Assembly (NCBI GenBank): GCA_902563505.1
Contig: CACEXK010000013.1
Coordinates: 1 to 37,869 of the forward strand
Length of the DNA stretch: 37,869 nt
Source: an uncultured Alphaproteobacteria bacterium
Lineage (GTDB): Bacteria; Pseudomonadota; Alphaproteobacteria; Methylaequorales; Methylaequoraceae
Direction of reading: 5' to 3'
Each line of letters begins with the position of its first letter. Within the stretch, counting starts at the first letter, position 1. This document shows, piece by piece, positions 7,692-15,857 of this stretch. The position numbers and the translations under genes were made by a program. The notes under the pieces are model-generated. The model did not search any database. It saw only the letters and a list, made by a program, of their open reading frames with translations, and was not told the DNA's origin.

Positions 7692-8540
7692 ATGTTACAT
7701 CAAATCCCTAGATTAGACTATGGAGGATTTTCCTTAGTTGAATATTTACTATCTAAAAATAAATTTAGAAAAAGATTTAAAGTTTTAGATATTGGTGGTG
7801 CATTAGGAAAGCATTGTCAAATAATACGAGCATTTGGTCTTTCAGTTGACATAATTGATAAGTATGAAAAAGAAGCAGAGTTAGTTGGTGATTTCAATAA
7901 ATACAATTTTAAAACAAAATATGATATGATTTATTGTTCTCATGTTATAGAGCATCAAAGAAATCAAGGTCTTTTTCTTGATAAAATATTTGATTTGCTA
8001 AACGATGATGGTGATTTAGTAATTTCAGGACCCAAACATCCTGCTGAAAGATTTGTAGAAGGACATATTTCAACCACCATTCTTCCAGTTTTTCTGCAAC
8101 TTCTAATTTATGCTGGTTTTGATTGTAAAGAAGGAAAGATGATGTCACTTGGAGGTATTGAAAATTCCTTTATAGTTAAAAAATCAAAAAACTTTAATAA
8201 AAAAGAAAGAGATGAAACAGGATACAAATGGACTGAAAAGCATCGCGAACGATCTCCTATCGAACTTATAGCAGGCTTTGAAGTAAGACCGTCAAGTTTA
8301 TATCTAAATAATTGTCAAATATTCAAAGTACATATGATTAAGTCAACTAAAGCATTAAATGGTGTGTCCATGGATGAGTATGGTAATGAGAAAGTTGGAT
8401 TAATGTATAATCCTCCAAGAAATTATAAAAAAAAAGGTATAGGCTTTTATATTAATCTTCATGAAAATTTTTTTCTATTTGACGAAAATGAGAATGAGTT
8501 AGCTAACAGAAAAAGTGATTATACCTTTTTTGAAATTTAA
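7692..8540 (+). CDS. SAM-dependent class I methyltransferase
   Basis: A 282-aa protein with a Rossmann-type methyltransferase core near the N-terminus. Motif I is FKVLDIGGALGKHC (residues about 34-47), followed by the acidic ribose-binding position in VDIIDKYEK, motif IV-like YDMIYCSHVIEH and post-motif LNDDGDLVISGPKH. This is the layout of Methyltransf_11/23-type small-molecule or glycan methylases. The C-terminal 130 residues are less typical and may bind the acceptor. No convincing ribosome-binding site precedes the ATG. It is the last gene before the tRNA-His fragment at 8601 and so marks the edge of the accessory region. The acceptor is unknown. Confidence 0.75.
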   Translation: MLHQIPRLDYGGFSLVEYLLSKNKFRKRFKVLDIGGALGKHCQIIRAFGLSVDIIDKYEKEAELVGDFNKYNFKTKYDMIYCSHVIEHQRNQGLFLDKIFDLLNDDGDLVISGPKHPAERFVEGHISTTILPVFLQLLIYAGFDCKEGKMMSLGGIENSFIVKKSKNFNKKERDETGYKWTEKHRERSPIELIAGFEVRPSSLYLNNCQIFKVHMIKSTKALNGVSMDEYGNEKVGLMYNPPRNYKKKGIGFYINLHENFFLFDENENELANRKSDYTFFEI

Positions 8541-8600
8541 TCTTAAGGCATTTGAAAAAGAGAAAAGAAAGATATTAAACAGATAATTTAATAATTGAAC

Positions 8601-8650
8601 TGGGGTGGCTGAGGGGATTTGAACCCCCGGCCTCCGGTACCACAAACCAG
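8601..8650 (-). repeat. Perfect 50-bp copy of the tRNA-His 3' half (att-like repeat, distal)
   Basis: All 50 bases are identical to 15858-15907, that is, the intact tRNA-His from the 5' side of the anticodon stem through the encoded CCA. Identity stops sharply at 8651. It cannot form a tRNA because the acceptor 5' strand and D arm are absent. Tyrosine integrases that target tRNA genes leave such 3'-half duplications at the far end of an inserted element. The copy lies on the same strand as the real gene and 7.26 kb downstream of it, as expected for an attachment-site remnant. Confidence 0.9.
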
Positions 8651-8655
8651 ATAAT

Positions 8656-8684
8656 TCTTGATTTAGAAAATTTTTAATTATAAT
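8656..8684 (+). promoter_or_regulatory. Possible promoter of the riboswitch-ATP-grasp operon
   Basis: A perfect -10 TATAAT lies at 8679-8684. A weak -35 TCTTGA (8656-8661) gives a 17-bp spacer; TTGATT at 8658 would give 15 bp. Transcription would start near 8691, just before the first base pair of the riboswitch at 8695. The promoter sits in the 44 bp between the tRNA-His fragment and the riboswitch. Confidence 0.5.
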
Positions 8685-8693
8685 CTTAAATAA

Positions 8694-8741
8694 ACGTTCA
8701 ACCATTATGGTCGGAAGTAGGTTTGAAACCGAAGGAACGCG
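8694..8741 (+). promoter_or_regulatory. Glutamine riboswitch (glnA RNA motif)
   Basis: The sequence folds as a three-way junction with the conserved core of the glnA RNA motif. P1 is CGTTC 8695-8699 with GAACG 8735-8739. P2 is ACCA 8701-8704 with TGGT 8708-8711 around TTA. The conserved linker CGGAAGTA is at 8712-8719, P3 is GGTT 8720-8723 with AACC 8727-8730, and the junction strand GAAG precedes P1'. The family is known to bind L-glutamine and to control nitrogen genes, mainly in cyanobacteria and marine metagenomes. Here it lies about 40 nt before the start of the ATP-grasp gene. The 8742-8781 segment, with the candidate ribosome-binding region GTGAGATAAG, would be the expression platform. 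I see no T-run terminator, so translational control is likelier. Recognition is from memory of the consensus. Confidence 0.85.
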
Positions 8742-8781
8742 TCCGTCTGTCTCTTTCCACACCGATGATATGTGAGATAAG

Positions 8782-10188
8782 ATGTACAACGAAGTTTATA
8801 AAAACTCAAAAGTAAGAAAATTTTACAATCAAATATATGATTGGGCTAAGTCTTTGCCCGAAAATGTGATTGTTAAAAAAAAAAATGAAGCTGAAAATCT
8901 TTTTAAAAAGATAGGTATTACATTTTCTGTTTATAATAACTTTGATTCTACTGAACGCTTAATTCCATTTGACATGTTTCCAAGAATAATCTCCTCAACA
9001 GAATGGAAAAAAATTAAAAGAGGAGTTACCCAAAGAGCTTTAGCAGTTAATGCTTTTCTAAATGATATTTATAATTCTGGTGAAATTGTAAAAGCAAAAT
9101 TAATACCGGAAAATTTAATTTATAAAAATCCTGCATATGAAATAAAAATGATAGGTTTTAAGGTTCCCAAAAGAATTTACAGTCCAATTATTGGATCTGA
9201 TATTGTGAGAATTAACGAAAAAATTTTTAAAGTTCTAGAGGATAACTGTCGAACGCCATCTGGAGTTTCATATATGATTGAAAATAGAGAAATAATGATG
9301 AGAATGTTTCCAGAATTATTTGAAAAATTAAAAATTGAAACTGTAGAAAACTATCCAAATTATTTGTTAGATACTCTAAAAAGTCTAGCCCCAAAAAAAT
9401 GTAATAAAGAACCAAAAGTTGTAATACTTACGCCTGGCTCATTAAATAGCGCATATTATGAGCATAGTTTTCTCGCTGACCTTATGGGAGTTGAATTAGT
9501 TCAAGGAAATGACCTTTTCGTTGATGAATCAATAACATACATGAAAACAACTAGGGGCCCAGAAAAAGTTGATATAATTTATAGAAGGATTGATGATAAA
9601 TTTATTGATCCAATTACTTTCGATAGTTCATCACTTATTGGAATCCCAGGATTATTTGATTCATATAAGTCTGGTAATGTAAATATTTGTTCCGCTCCAG
9701 GTTCAGGTATAGCTGACGATAAGGCAATTTATTCTTACATACCTGAAATAATTAAATTTTACCTAGGAGAAGAACCAATACTAGAAAATGTAAAAACTTG
9801 GCGATGCTGTGAAGAAGACGCAAAAAAATACGTTCTTAATAATTTAAATAAATTAGTAGTTAAAGAGGTTCACGGCTCTGGAGGTTATGGTTTATTAATT
9901 GGGAGTAAATCGTCAAAAAAAGAAATTGAAATTTTCCGAAAGAAAATCCTTTCAAATCCTTCAAACTATATAGCCCAACCTATACTTGAATTATCCTCAG
10001 TACCAATCTTTGATAAAAAAAAATTATCTCCAAGACACGTCGATCTTAGACCATTTTGTTTAGTTGGGGCAAATAAAACAAAATTAGTTGATGGTGGACT
10101 AACAAGGGTTGCTTTAAATCAGGGTTCATTAGTAGTTAATTCTTCTCAAGGTGGGGGAGTTAAAGATACATGGATACTTAATGAATAG
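8782..10188 (+). CDS. Circularly permuted ATP-grasp ligase (DUF404/DUF407 type)
   Basis: A 468-aa protein of the circularly permuted ATP-grasp family. Characteristic stretches include the N-terminal RLIPFDMFPRIISSTEW and RGVTQRALAVNAFLNDIY, the DNCRTPSGVSYMIENR segment, KVVILTPGS, RRIDDKFIDP, the glycine loop VVKEVHGSGGYGLLIG and the C-terminal RPFCLVGAN. Family members are thought to be amide or peptide ligases that activate a carboxylate with ATP. They typically occur, as here, with an alpha-E protein and a transglutaminase-like protein. No substrate is established. A glutamine riboswitch precedes it and the alpha-E gene follows after 5 bp. It is the first gene of the block flanked by tRNA-His fragments. 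Confidence 0.9.
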   Translation: MYNEVYKNSKVRKFYNQIYDWAKSLPENVIVKKKNEAENLFKKIGITFSVYNNFDSTERLIPFDMFPRIISSTEWKKIKRGVTQRALAVNAFLNDIYNSGEIVKAKLIPENLIYKNPAYEIKMIGFKVPKRIYSPIIGSDIVRINEKIFKVLEDNCRTPSGVSYMIENREIMMRMFPELFEKLKIETVENYPNYLLDTLKSLAPKKCNKEPKVVILTPGSLNSAYYEHSFLADLMGVELVQGNDLFVDESITYMKTTRGPEKVDIIYRRIDDKFIDPITFDSSSLIGIPGLFDSYKSGNVNICSAPGSGIADDKAIYSYIPEIIKFYLGEEPILENVKTWRCCEEDAKKYVLNNLNKLVVKEVHGSGGYGLLIGSKSSKKEIEIFRKKILSNPSNYIAQPILELSSVPIFDKKKLSPRHVDLRPFCLVGANKTKLVDGGLTRVALNQGSLVVNSSQGGGVKDTWILNE

Positions 10189-10193
10189 TTAAT

Positions 10194-11153
10194 ATGCTAA
10201 GTAGAACTGCAGAAAATTTATTTTGGTCAGCAAGATACATAGAGCGAGCCGATTCATTGGCTAGACTTTTAGAGGTTGGGTACCGAATTTCTTTGATTCC
10301 TAATACTGAAAGAGGTTATACAAATGAATGGGAATCAATTCTGGAAACTTCAGGAATTAAAAATGAATATTTAAAAAAATATAAAACTATTTCTAAAGAG
10401 AAAATTATTTTTTTTATTCTCTTTGATCCAGAAAACTCTTCTTCAGTTAAAAATTGCATAAAAACAGCAAGAGAAAATATAAGAATGGTCAGAACTGCTG
10501 TTACTTTAGAGGTTTGGAATGCAGTTAACTCCTCTTATCATGAGCTAGATAAAAATTTGAAAGATACAAAAAATATCCTAAAAGAAATGCCAGAAATTAT
10601 TGAATGGATAAAAAAACAGGTGAATTTAATTAGAGGCACAATACTTAACACTCAGCTGATCAATGATGGTTATGATTTTTTAATATTAGGAACTTATTTT
10701 GAGAGGGCAGATTTTACTGCGAGAATTATCAATGTAAAATACTTCATTTTACTTCCAAGTATAAACTACGTCGGAGGTGATATTGACAATTTTCAATGGA
10801 GTTTGATGTTAAGATCAATTTCATCATTCAGAGCATTTAAATGGGCGTATGGAGGACAAGAAATTACATACACTAAAATTATAGATTTTTTAATTTTGAA
10901 TATGACTTGCCCAAGATCTTTAATTTTTTCAATAGAAAAAATTAACCATCATTTAGGAAGGTTATCAAAATTTTATAAACAAACTTCTACTTCAAATAAA
11001 AAAATGGCACTAATGTATAAAAAAATAAAAAATCTAAATGCTAATAAAATTACAGAAATTGGTTTACATGAATTTTTAAAATCCTTTATTGAAGAAATTA
11101 ATTTTGTATATAAAAAATTTGAACAAAAATACTTTTTTGGTTCAGAAACATGA
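10194..11153 (+). CDS. Alpha-E domain protein (DUF403)
   Basis: A 319-aa all-helical protein beginning with the hallmark MLSRTAENLFWSARYIERAD. Later it has GTYFERADFTARIINVKY and MLRSISSFRAFKWAYG, which are characteristic of the alpha-E family. Its biochemical role is unproven; it accompanies circularly permuted ATP-grasp ligases so regularly that it is assumed to be part of the same peptide-ligation system. The gene starts 5 bp after the ATP-grasp stop, and its own stop overlaps the transglutaminase start by 4 bp (ATGA). Co-translation of all three proteins is therefore likely. Confidence 0.9.
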   Translation: MLSRTAENLFWSARYIERADSLARLLEVGYRISLIPNTERGYTNEWESILETSGIKNEYLKKYKTISKEKIIFFILFDPENSSSVKNCIKTARENIRMVRTAVTLEVWNAVNSSYHELDKNLKDTKNILKEMPEIIEWIKKQVNLIRGTILNTQLINDGYDFLILGTYFERADFTARIINVKYFILLPSINYVGGDIDNFQWSLMLRSISSFRAFKWAYGGQEITYTKIIDFLILNMTCPRSLIFSIEKINHHLGRLSKFYKQTSTSNKKMALMYKKIKNLNANKITEIGLHEFLKSFIEEINFVYKKFEQKYFFGSET

Positions 11154-11959
11154 AAATTAAAATCACTCACTCTACAACCTATAAATATAGTTCAACAGTC
11201 CCAAGGCTTATTCAATGTTTAAAACTTTATCCATCAGTATGCGATAATCAAGAAATCATAGATTGGAAAACAATTTCTAGTAATGGAAAAATACTAGAAT
11301 CACACACTGATGCCTTAGGACATAGAATACAAAATATTTTTGTTAATAATTTTAATGGACAACTTAAAATTACTTCTAGAGGGATATTAAAAACAAAAGA
11401 TTTATCTGGTGTAGTAAAAGGGTTGAAAGAAAAAGTTAATCCACTTTGTTTTCTTAGAGAAACAGACTTAACAAGACCCTGTAAAAACGTTAAGAAAATT
11501 TCAGAAATTGCAAAAAAAAATAATAAAAACCAAATAGAATTTGCTCATAAGCTTAATTTAATAGTCTCAAAATCTATTAAATACGCAAGTGGGTCAACAA
11601 CAACTTCTACTAGTTCAAAGGACGCTTTGAGGCAAAAAAAAGGTGTCTGTCAGGATTTTGCTCATATTCTTATTAGTGTAGCAAGGTTTAACCAACTACC
11701 AGCTAGATACGTTAATGGCTTTTTATTTGAAGAAACAGTTTCAGGTGAGAATACCACTCATGCATGGGTAGAAATTTTTATAAATAATTTAGGTTGGGTA
11801 GCATTCGATCCATCTCATAAAAAATGTATTGACGATAAATACATAAGAATAAGTACTGGCTTTGATTTCGAAGATGCTTCTATAATAAAAGGTGTTAAAA
11901 ATAATTATAATGGAGATGAATTTTTAGACACAAAAGTAGATATAGAAAATTGTCAGTAA
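11150..11959 (+). CDS. Transglutaminase-like cysteine protease/amidase
   Basis: A 269-aa protein with the bacterial transglutaminase N-terminal region (IKITHSTTYKYSSTV, typical of the beta-sandwich Transglut_N) followed by a transglutaminase/protease core. The catalytic triad is visible: Cys in KKGVCQDFAH, His in TTHAWVEIF and Asp in WVAFDPSHKK. In this operon type the enzyme is proposed to hydrolyse or transfer the amide bonds made by the ATP-grasp partner. There is no signal peptide, so it is cytoplasmic. It overlaps the alpha-E gene by 4 bp. Only 22 bp separate its stop from the second tRNA-His fragment. Confidence 0.9.
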   Translation: MKIKITHSTTYKYSSTVPRLIQCLKLYPSVCDNQEIIDWKTISSNGKILESHTDALGHRIQNIFVNNFNGQLKITSRGILKTKDLSGVVKGLKEKVNPLCFLRETDLTRPCKNVKKISEIAKKNNKNQIEFAHKLNLIVSKSIKYASGSTTTSTSSKDALRQKKGVCQDFAHILISVARFNQLPARYVNGFLFEETVSGENTTHAWVEIFINNLGWVAFDPSHKKCIDDKYIRISTGFDFEDASIIKGVKNNYNGDEFLDTKVDIENCQ

Positions 11960-11981
11960 AATTTTTATTAATTTTATTGAA

Positions 11982-12030
11982 TGGGGTGGCTGAGGGTATT
12001 TGCACCCCCCCAACATCCGGTGCCACAAAT
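11982..12030 (-). repeat. Diverged copy of the tRNA-His 3' half (att-like repeat, internal)
   Basis: About 49 bp matching the same 3' half of tRNA-His as the copy at 8601. The CCA end and T-stem side (TGGGGTGGCTGAGGG) are intact, but there are several substitutions and a one-base insertion around the variable region. The anticodon-loop part (CCACAAA) is kept. It sits exactly between the ATP-grasp operon and the glucosylglycerate operon and divides the accessory region into two blocks of about 3.3 and 3.8 kb. Confidence 0.85.
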
Positions 12031-12036
12031 ATAATT

Positions 12037-13764
12037 TCAAACCAATCTATTTGAAATCCAAATACTTTGATAAGGAAGCAAATAAATTTTATCATTTATA
12101 TTTTTAATTCTTTTACTTTTTAATATATCATACCATTTATCAGTAGAAATTAAATTTATATCGTGTAGAGAAATTCTTTGTCTAAATTTAGTTAAATTAC
12201 TTATACAGAAAATGCTTTGGCTCCTGTCAATACTTTGTCTCCAAACACCAAATAGACTTTCTTCCAATTGAAGAGTAAATTGAGTTGCATTGGGATGGAA
12301 AGCAGGTTGTTTTTTTCTAAGAGCAATCAACTTAATTAATTCTTTGTAAATCTTGTGATTTTGTGAATCTGGTGTTTTTAATTTTTTTATAAGATTATCA
12401 TAGTCCCAATTTCTTCTATTTAAAGACCTATACGATTTAGTTTTTTTAAATTTTCTTTTATCATTATTGGATCCAACTAAATTTTGTAAATAAACTGCTG
12501 GAATACCCTCCATGCAAAATAGTATTTCATGAGATAATATAAACCTTCTAATTTTATAATTATCCTTTCCATCAAAAGTATTAGAAAATGCATCAAGTAA
12601 TGTAGTATTAACCTCATAAACATTTTCTTTATTATTTGAAGATCTAAAAGAAAGAAATGCTCCTGACTTTTGGAGTATTTTAAAGAATTTTTTCAATTCT
12701 TTATCAGGTATAATTCCCTCTAATGGACGCATTCCGATACCGTCATGTGTGGATAAAAAGTTAAGATAAGTATTACCAATCTGTGCTGGAGGCATGCTTC
12801 GTGACCATTTTTTCAAATAAAAACTATTTCCAGATATAATTGCATGAATCAAAAGTGGAGCTAAAGAAAAATTATATATACAATGGGCTTCATTATTATT
12901 TCCGAAATAACTTAAATTCTCCTCACTTGGAACATTGGTTTCGGTTATTAAAATAGAGCTTGGAGAATAATTTTGAATTAAAAATCTAATTAATCGAACT
13001 ATACTATGAGTTTCAGGTAGATTGATACATTTTGTTCTTTCCTCTTTCCATAGATAAGCAACTGCATCTAACCTTAAAGCCAATGCACCACTATCTAAAT
13101 AAAATTTGATTATATTAAGAAAAAAAATCAAAACTTTTGGATTTTTAAAATTTAAGTCAACTTGATCATGACTAAAAGTACACCAAACATAACCTTTTTT
13201 AAATTTTGTTTTTATTTCTTTTAATAGATTAGATGTTCTTGGTCTAACTACCTTTGATAATCCGTTACCATTTTTTCTGTGTATAAAGAAATCTGAACCT
13301 GGTTCATCATTGTTTAAAAAATTTTTAAATAATTCATTTGATGATGAACAATGATTTATTACAAGATCAACCATTACGTTAAATTTTGAACTGATTTTCT
13401 TGAAATCATTCCAGTCACCATGATTATTGTCTACTTTCTTATAATCAATAATTGCAAAACCATCATCAGAAGAAGATGGAAAAAAAGGAAGAATATGTAC
13501 AAAATTAAAATCTTTACAATATTTATCTAAAAAAAAATTTAATGTTTTTAAATTTTTTTGATTTTTCTTAATTATAGAATCTGCATAGCTTATTAAAAAG
13601 AAATCTGTTTCATTCCATAAATTATTTTCTGGTTTTTTTTTTGAATTTTTAAAAAAAATACTTTCTATATCTTTTTTTAATTTATTTATTTCTTTTGATG
13701 AAGATTTTTTATAAATATTTTTGAGAAAGTTTTTGACTATTTCGGAGTTTGAGTTTCCCATCAA
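12037..13764 (-). CDS. GH13 sucrose-phosphorylase-like enzyme, probable glucosylglycerate phosphorylase
   Basis: A 575-aa GH13 enzyme of the sucrose-phosphorylase subfamily (GH13_18 type). The barrel motifs are present: ILPFFPSSSDDGFAIIDY, VDLVINHCSS, nucleophile D233 in LRLDAVAYLWKE, acid/base E275 in LITETNVPSEE and D341 in LSTHDGIGMRP. Members next to gpgS/gpgP cleave 2-O-alpha-glucosylglycerate with phosphate to glucose-1-phosphate and glycerate. That is the most likely activity here, because the two biosynthetic genes lie directly upstream in the same operon, 5 bp away. Sucrose or glucosylglycerol phosphorolysis are alternatives. The gene ends 7 bp from the internal tRNA-His fragment, which marks the operon's distal edge. 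Confidence 0.85.
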   Translation of the reverse strand: MMGNSNSEIVKNFLKNIYKKSSSKEINKLKKDIESIFFKNSKKKPENNLWNETDFFLISYADSIIKKNQKNLKTLNFFLDKYCKDFNFVHILPFFPSSSDDGFAIIDYKKVDNNHGDWNDFKKISSKFNVMVDLVINHCSSSNELFKNFLNNDEPGSDFFIHRKNGNGLSKVVRPRTSNLLKEIKTKFKKGYVWCTFSHDQVDLNFKNPKVLIFFLNIIKFYLDSGALALRLDAVAYLWKEERTKCINLPETHSIVRLIRFLIQNYSPSSILITETNVPSEENLSYFGNNNEAHCIYNFSLAPLLIHAIISGNSFYLKKWSRSMPPAQIGNTYLNFLSTHDGIGMRPLEGIIPDKELKKFFKILQKSGAFLSFRSSNNKENVYEVNTTLLDAFSNTFDGKDNYKIRRFILSHEILFCMEGIPAVYLQNLVGSNNDKRKFKKTKSYRSLNRRNWDYDNLIKKLKTPDSQNHKIYKELIKLIALRKKQPAFHPNATQFTLQLEESLFGVWRQSIDRSQSIFCISNLTKFRQRISLHDINLISTDKWYDILKSKRIKNINDKIYLLPYQSIWISNRLV

Positions 13765-13769
13765 TAATA

Positions 13770-14984
13770 TTAGCCTTTATTATCTAACTCGATTGCATTC
13801 TTTAACTCATCTAAAAAATTTGGAAAAGCAGTATCAACTCTGTTCCAAGTTGGAATATTAGGAGATTCCATTGGAGAATCAAGAAAGGTTTGACCAGCTT
13901 CCATTATATTTCTTGCAAATAATTCAACTGCTGATTCTTCCTCATGCACATCAATTTCATATGAATTCATCATTGCATCTTTTTTATAAATTTGCACAAA
14001 ATCTAGTGCCTCTCTAAAATATGTTGCCTTTAATGACCGGAAAATTGACATTGAGAATACTTCACCCTGAGAAGCAAGTTTTCTTATTAAAACCTTGATA
14101 ATATCTATAGACATTTTTGATAATCCTGTACTTTTATCGTCAAAAGAAATATTTTGGTGTTTGTGATCATATTTATCTGCTATGTCGACTTGACACAATC
14201 TGTTTCCAGAAAAATTTCTATACATTTCTGATAAAACACCAATTTCCAAACCCCAATCGTAAGGAATTCTAATATCTTTTAAAACTCTTCTCCTGAAAGA
14301 AAACTCACCAGCAAGAGGGTAACGAAATGAATCAATAAATGAAATAAACTCCTTATTTCCTATAGTTTTTTCCAAAGCTCTTAAGATAGGTGTAACAAGA
14401 AGCCTTGATACTCTTCCTTTAACTTTGTTTTTAGATATTCTTGGATAATATCCTTTGCAAAAGTCAAAGTTAAATTTTGGGTTTGCAACTGGGTAAACTA
14501 ATCTACACAAAAGGTCTTTTTTATAGGTGAGTATATCACAGTCATGAAGTGCAACAGCTTCAGTGTTTCCAAGTGCCAAAATATATCCCATACAATACCA
14601 GACATTTCTTCCCTTACCCATTTCTTGCGGAGCTAAATTATTATCTGCTAATTTCTTATCTAATTTTTTAAGATTGGGGCCGTCATGCCATAATATTTTA
14701 TGCTTTTGAGGAAGCTTCGAAAAGAACTTTTTGGCATTTATAAATTCACTTTCATTAGCTTTATCTAGGCCTATTACTATATTTTGTAAATATTTAATTT
14801 TACTAATTTCATTAACTATATTTGGAAGAGCTTTGCCTTTGATTTCAGAGTATAGTGAAGGTAAAATTAGAGTTATAGGCCTGAATTTTGAAAATTCCAA
14901 AATATCCTTCTCAAGTTCTTCAATTTTCCTTTCTGAAAAATTATGAAGAGTAGCTACAAGTCCATTTTGATAAAAATCAGAAAT
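13770..14984 (-). CDS. gpgS: Glucosyl-3-phosphoglycerate synthase, probable ATT start
   Basis: A GT81-type glycosyltransferase that joins NDP-glucose to 3-phosphoglycerate. Signature stretches are PSLYSEIKGKALPNIV, GKGRNVWYCMGYIL, the DxD-like HDCDILTY and YPLAGEFSFRRRVL. The first ATG/GTG/TTG in frame is a TTG at 14900, giving 376 aa. The frame remains open and homologous upstream (SDFYQNGLVATLHNFSERK), with no usual start codon. An ATT at 14984 lies seven bases after AGGAG and gives 404 aa, close to family length, so I place the start there. It would overlap the phosphatase gene by 8 bp. The coordinates depend on this choice; the gene identity does not. The gene lies between its phosphatase and the phosphorylase. 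Confidence 0.85.
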   Translation of the reverse strand: MSDFYQNGLVATLHNFSERKIEELEKDILEFSKFRPITLILPSLYSEIKGKALPNIVNEISKIKYLQNIVIGLDKANESEFINAKKFFSKLPQKHKILWHDGPNLKKLDKKLADNNLAPQEMGKGRNVWYCMGYILALGNTEAVALHDCDILTYKKDLLCRLVYPVANPKFNFDFCKGYYPRISKNKVKGRVSRLLVTPILRALEKTIGNKEFISFIDSFRYPLAGEFSFRRRVLKDIRIPYDWGLEIGVLSEMYRNFSGNRLCQVDIADKYDHKHQNISFDDKSTGLSKMSIDIIKVLIRKLASQGEVFSMSIFRSLKATYFREALDFVQIYKKDAMMNSYEIDVHEEESAVELFARNIMEAGQTFLDSPMESPNIPTWNRVDTAFPNFLDELKNAIELDNKG

Positions 14985-15801
14985 TTTTAATCTCCTTTTT
15001 AAATATAAAGTCTAATGATTCTTTCCAGCCATCAGGAGCCTTCATATTACTAATATAGATATTTTTATTTACATTATCTAATTCTAATTTTGATTTTGAT
15101 TTTATAATACAAGCGAAATCAGTTAATTTAAACATTGGTAAATCATTTTGACTATCACCCAGTGAAATAGTCATAAAGGGTAAATCATATTCTTTTTTAA
15201 AATCTAACAACTTATTTATTGCTAAACCTTTATCAAATCTATCTGATATATGAAGAAATCTTCCACCTTCTGAAATAGAATAATAATTGTAGAGAGACTT
15301 TACTTCTTCTATAAAGTTTGACTTTTTTTGATATGAATCTTCCCAAAGAATTGGATTAGAAAATTTTCTAAGCTTGCTTAGTTTTACTGAATCACTTTTC
15401 AAATTTGTTAATTCTGTTATTTTTTTATTTGGCAGATCCATATAAAAGCTAAATTTATACTTTTCCTTTAAAAAACTAATTTGCTTGTAAAATTTTACAG
15501 CATCAAATACAGTTAATCTTAACTCTAAATGATTTTTATAATTATCTAATTTAGTAGATATCTTTTTATTTTTAAAATAATCTACAGGAAAAAAAATACA
15601 TGCTCCATTTTCAACGATAAATGGAAAGTCTATGTTTAATTTTTTCTGAATGTTAATAATTTCATCATATGTTTTACTTGAAACAAAGATGAGTTCGTAT
15701 TGAAAATTAAATTTTTTAATGTAATTTTTTAAAGCACCAAAAGAATATGTTTCACTATTTAAAAAGGTTCCGTCAAGATCAGAAAAAATTAAAAATTTCA
15801 T
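14977..15801 (-). CDS. gpgP: Glucosyl-3-phosphoglycerate phosphatase (HAD, MPGP type)
   Basis: A 274-aa HAD-IIB phosphatase. The nucleophile loop FSDLDGT gives D8 and D10. The cap follows with IVENGACIFFP, and the metal-binding end motif is ISLGDSQNDLPMF. This is the mannosyl-3-phosphoglycerate phosphatase family, which also dephosphorylates glucosyl-3-phosphoglycerate to glucosylglycerate. Its position before gpgS defines the substrate as the glucosyl compound. It is first in a three-gene operon with a good promoter at 15810-15838, only 56 bp from the 3' end of tRNA-His. The transcript is predicted to start within a few bases of the ATG, so it may be translated with almost no leader. Confidence 0.88.
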   Translation of the reverse strand: MKFLIFSDLDGTFLNSETYSFGALKNYIKKFNFQYELIFVSSKTYDEIINIQKKLNIDFPFIVENGACIFFPVDYFKNKKISTKLDNYKNHLELRLTVFDAVKFYKQISFLKEKYKFSFYMDLPNKKITELTNLKSDSVKLSKLRKFSNPILWEDSYQKKSNFIEEVKSLYNYYSISEGGRFLHISDRFDKGLAINKLLDFKKEYDLPFMTISLGDSQNDLPMFKLTDFACIIKSKSKLELDNVNKNIYISNMKAPDGWKESLDFIFKKEIKNF

Positions 15802-15809
15802 ATTAATAG

Positions 15810-15838
15810 ATAATAGAATTGGTTTTTATAAAACTCAA
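15810..15838 (-). promoter_or_regulatory. Sigma-70-type promoter of the glucosylglycerate operon
   Basis: On the minus strand TTGAGT (15833-15838) and TATTAT (15810-15815) have a 17-bp spacer. Only 8 bases separate the -10 from the ATG at 15801, so transcription would start almost at the start codon. It lies within the 56 bp between tRNA-His and the operon. Confidence 0.55.
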
Positions 15839-15857
15839 TAATTAGTTAATAATGAAA

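Noticed and set aside
8601-8650. A second functional tRNA-His
   Set aside because: The D arm and the 5' acceptor strand are missing, so no cloverleaf can form; the same holds for 11982-12030.
8499-8789. Minus-strand open frame spanning the riboswitch region and the tRNA-His fragment
   Set aside because: It only translates the riboswitch complement and the tRNA remnant (giving GVQIPSATP, the usual product of a tRNA 3' end). A similar chance frame covers the internal copy at 11895-12095.
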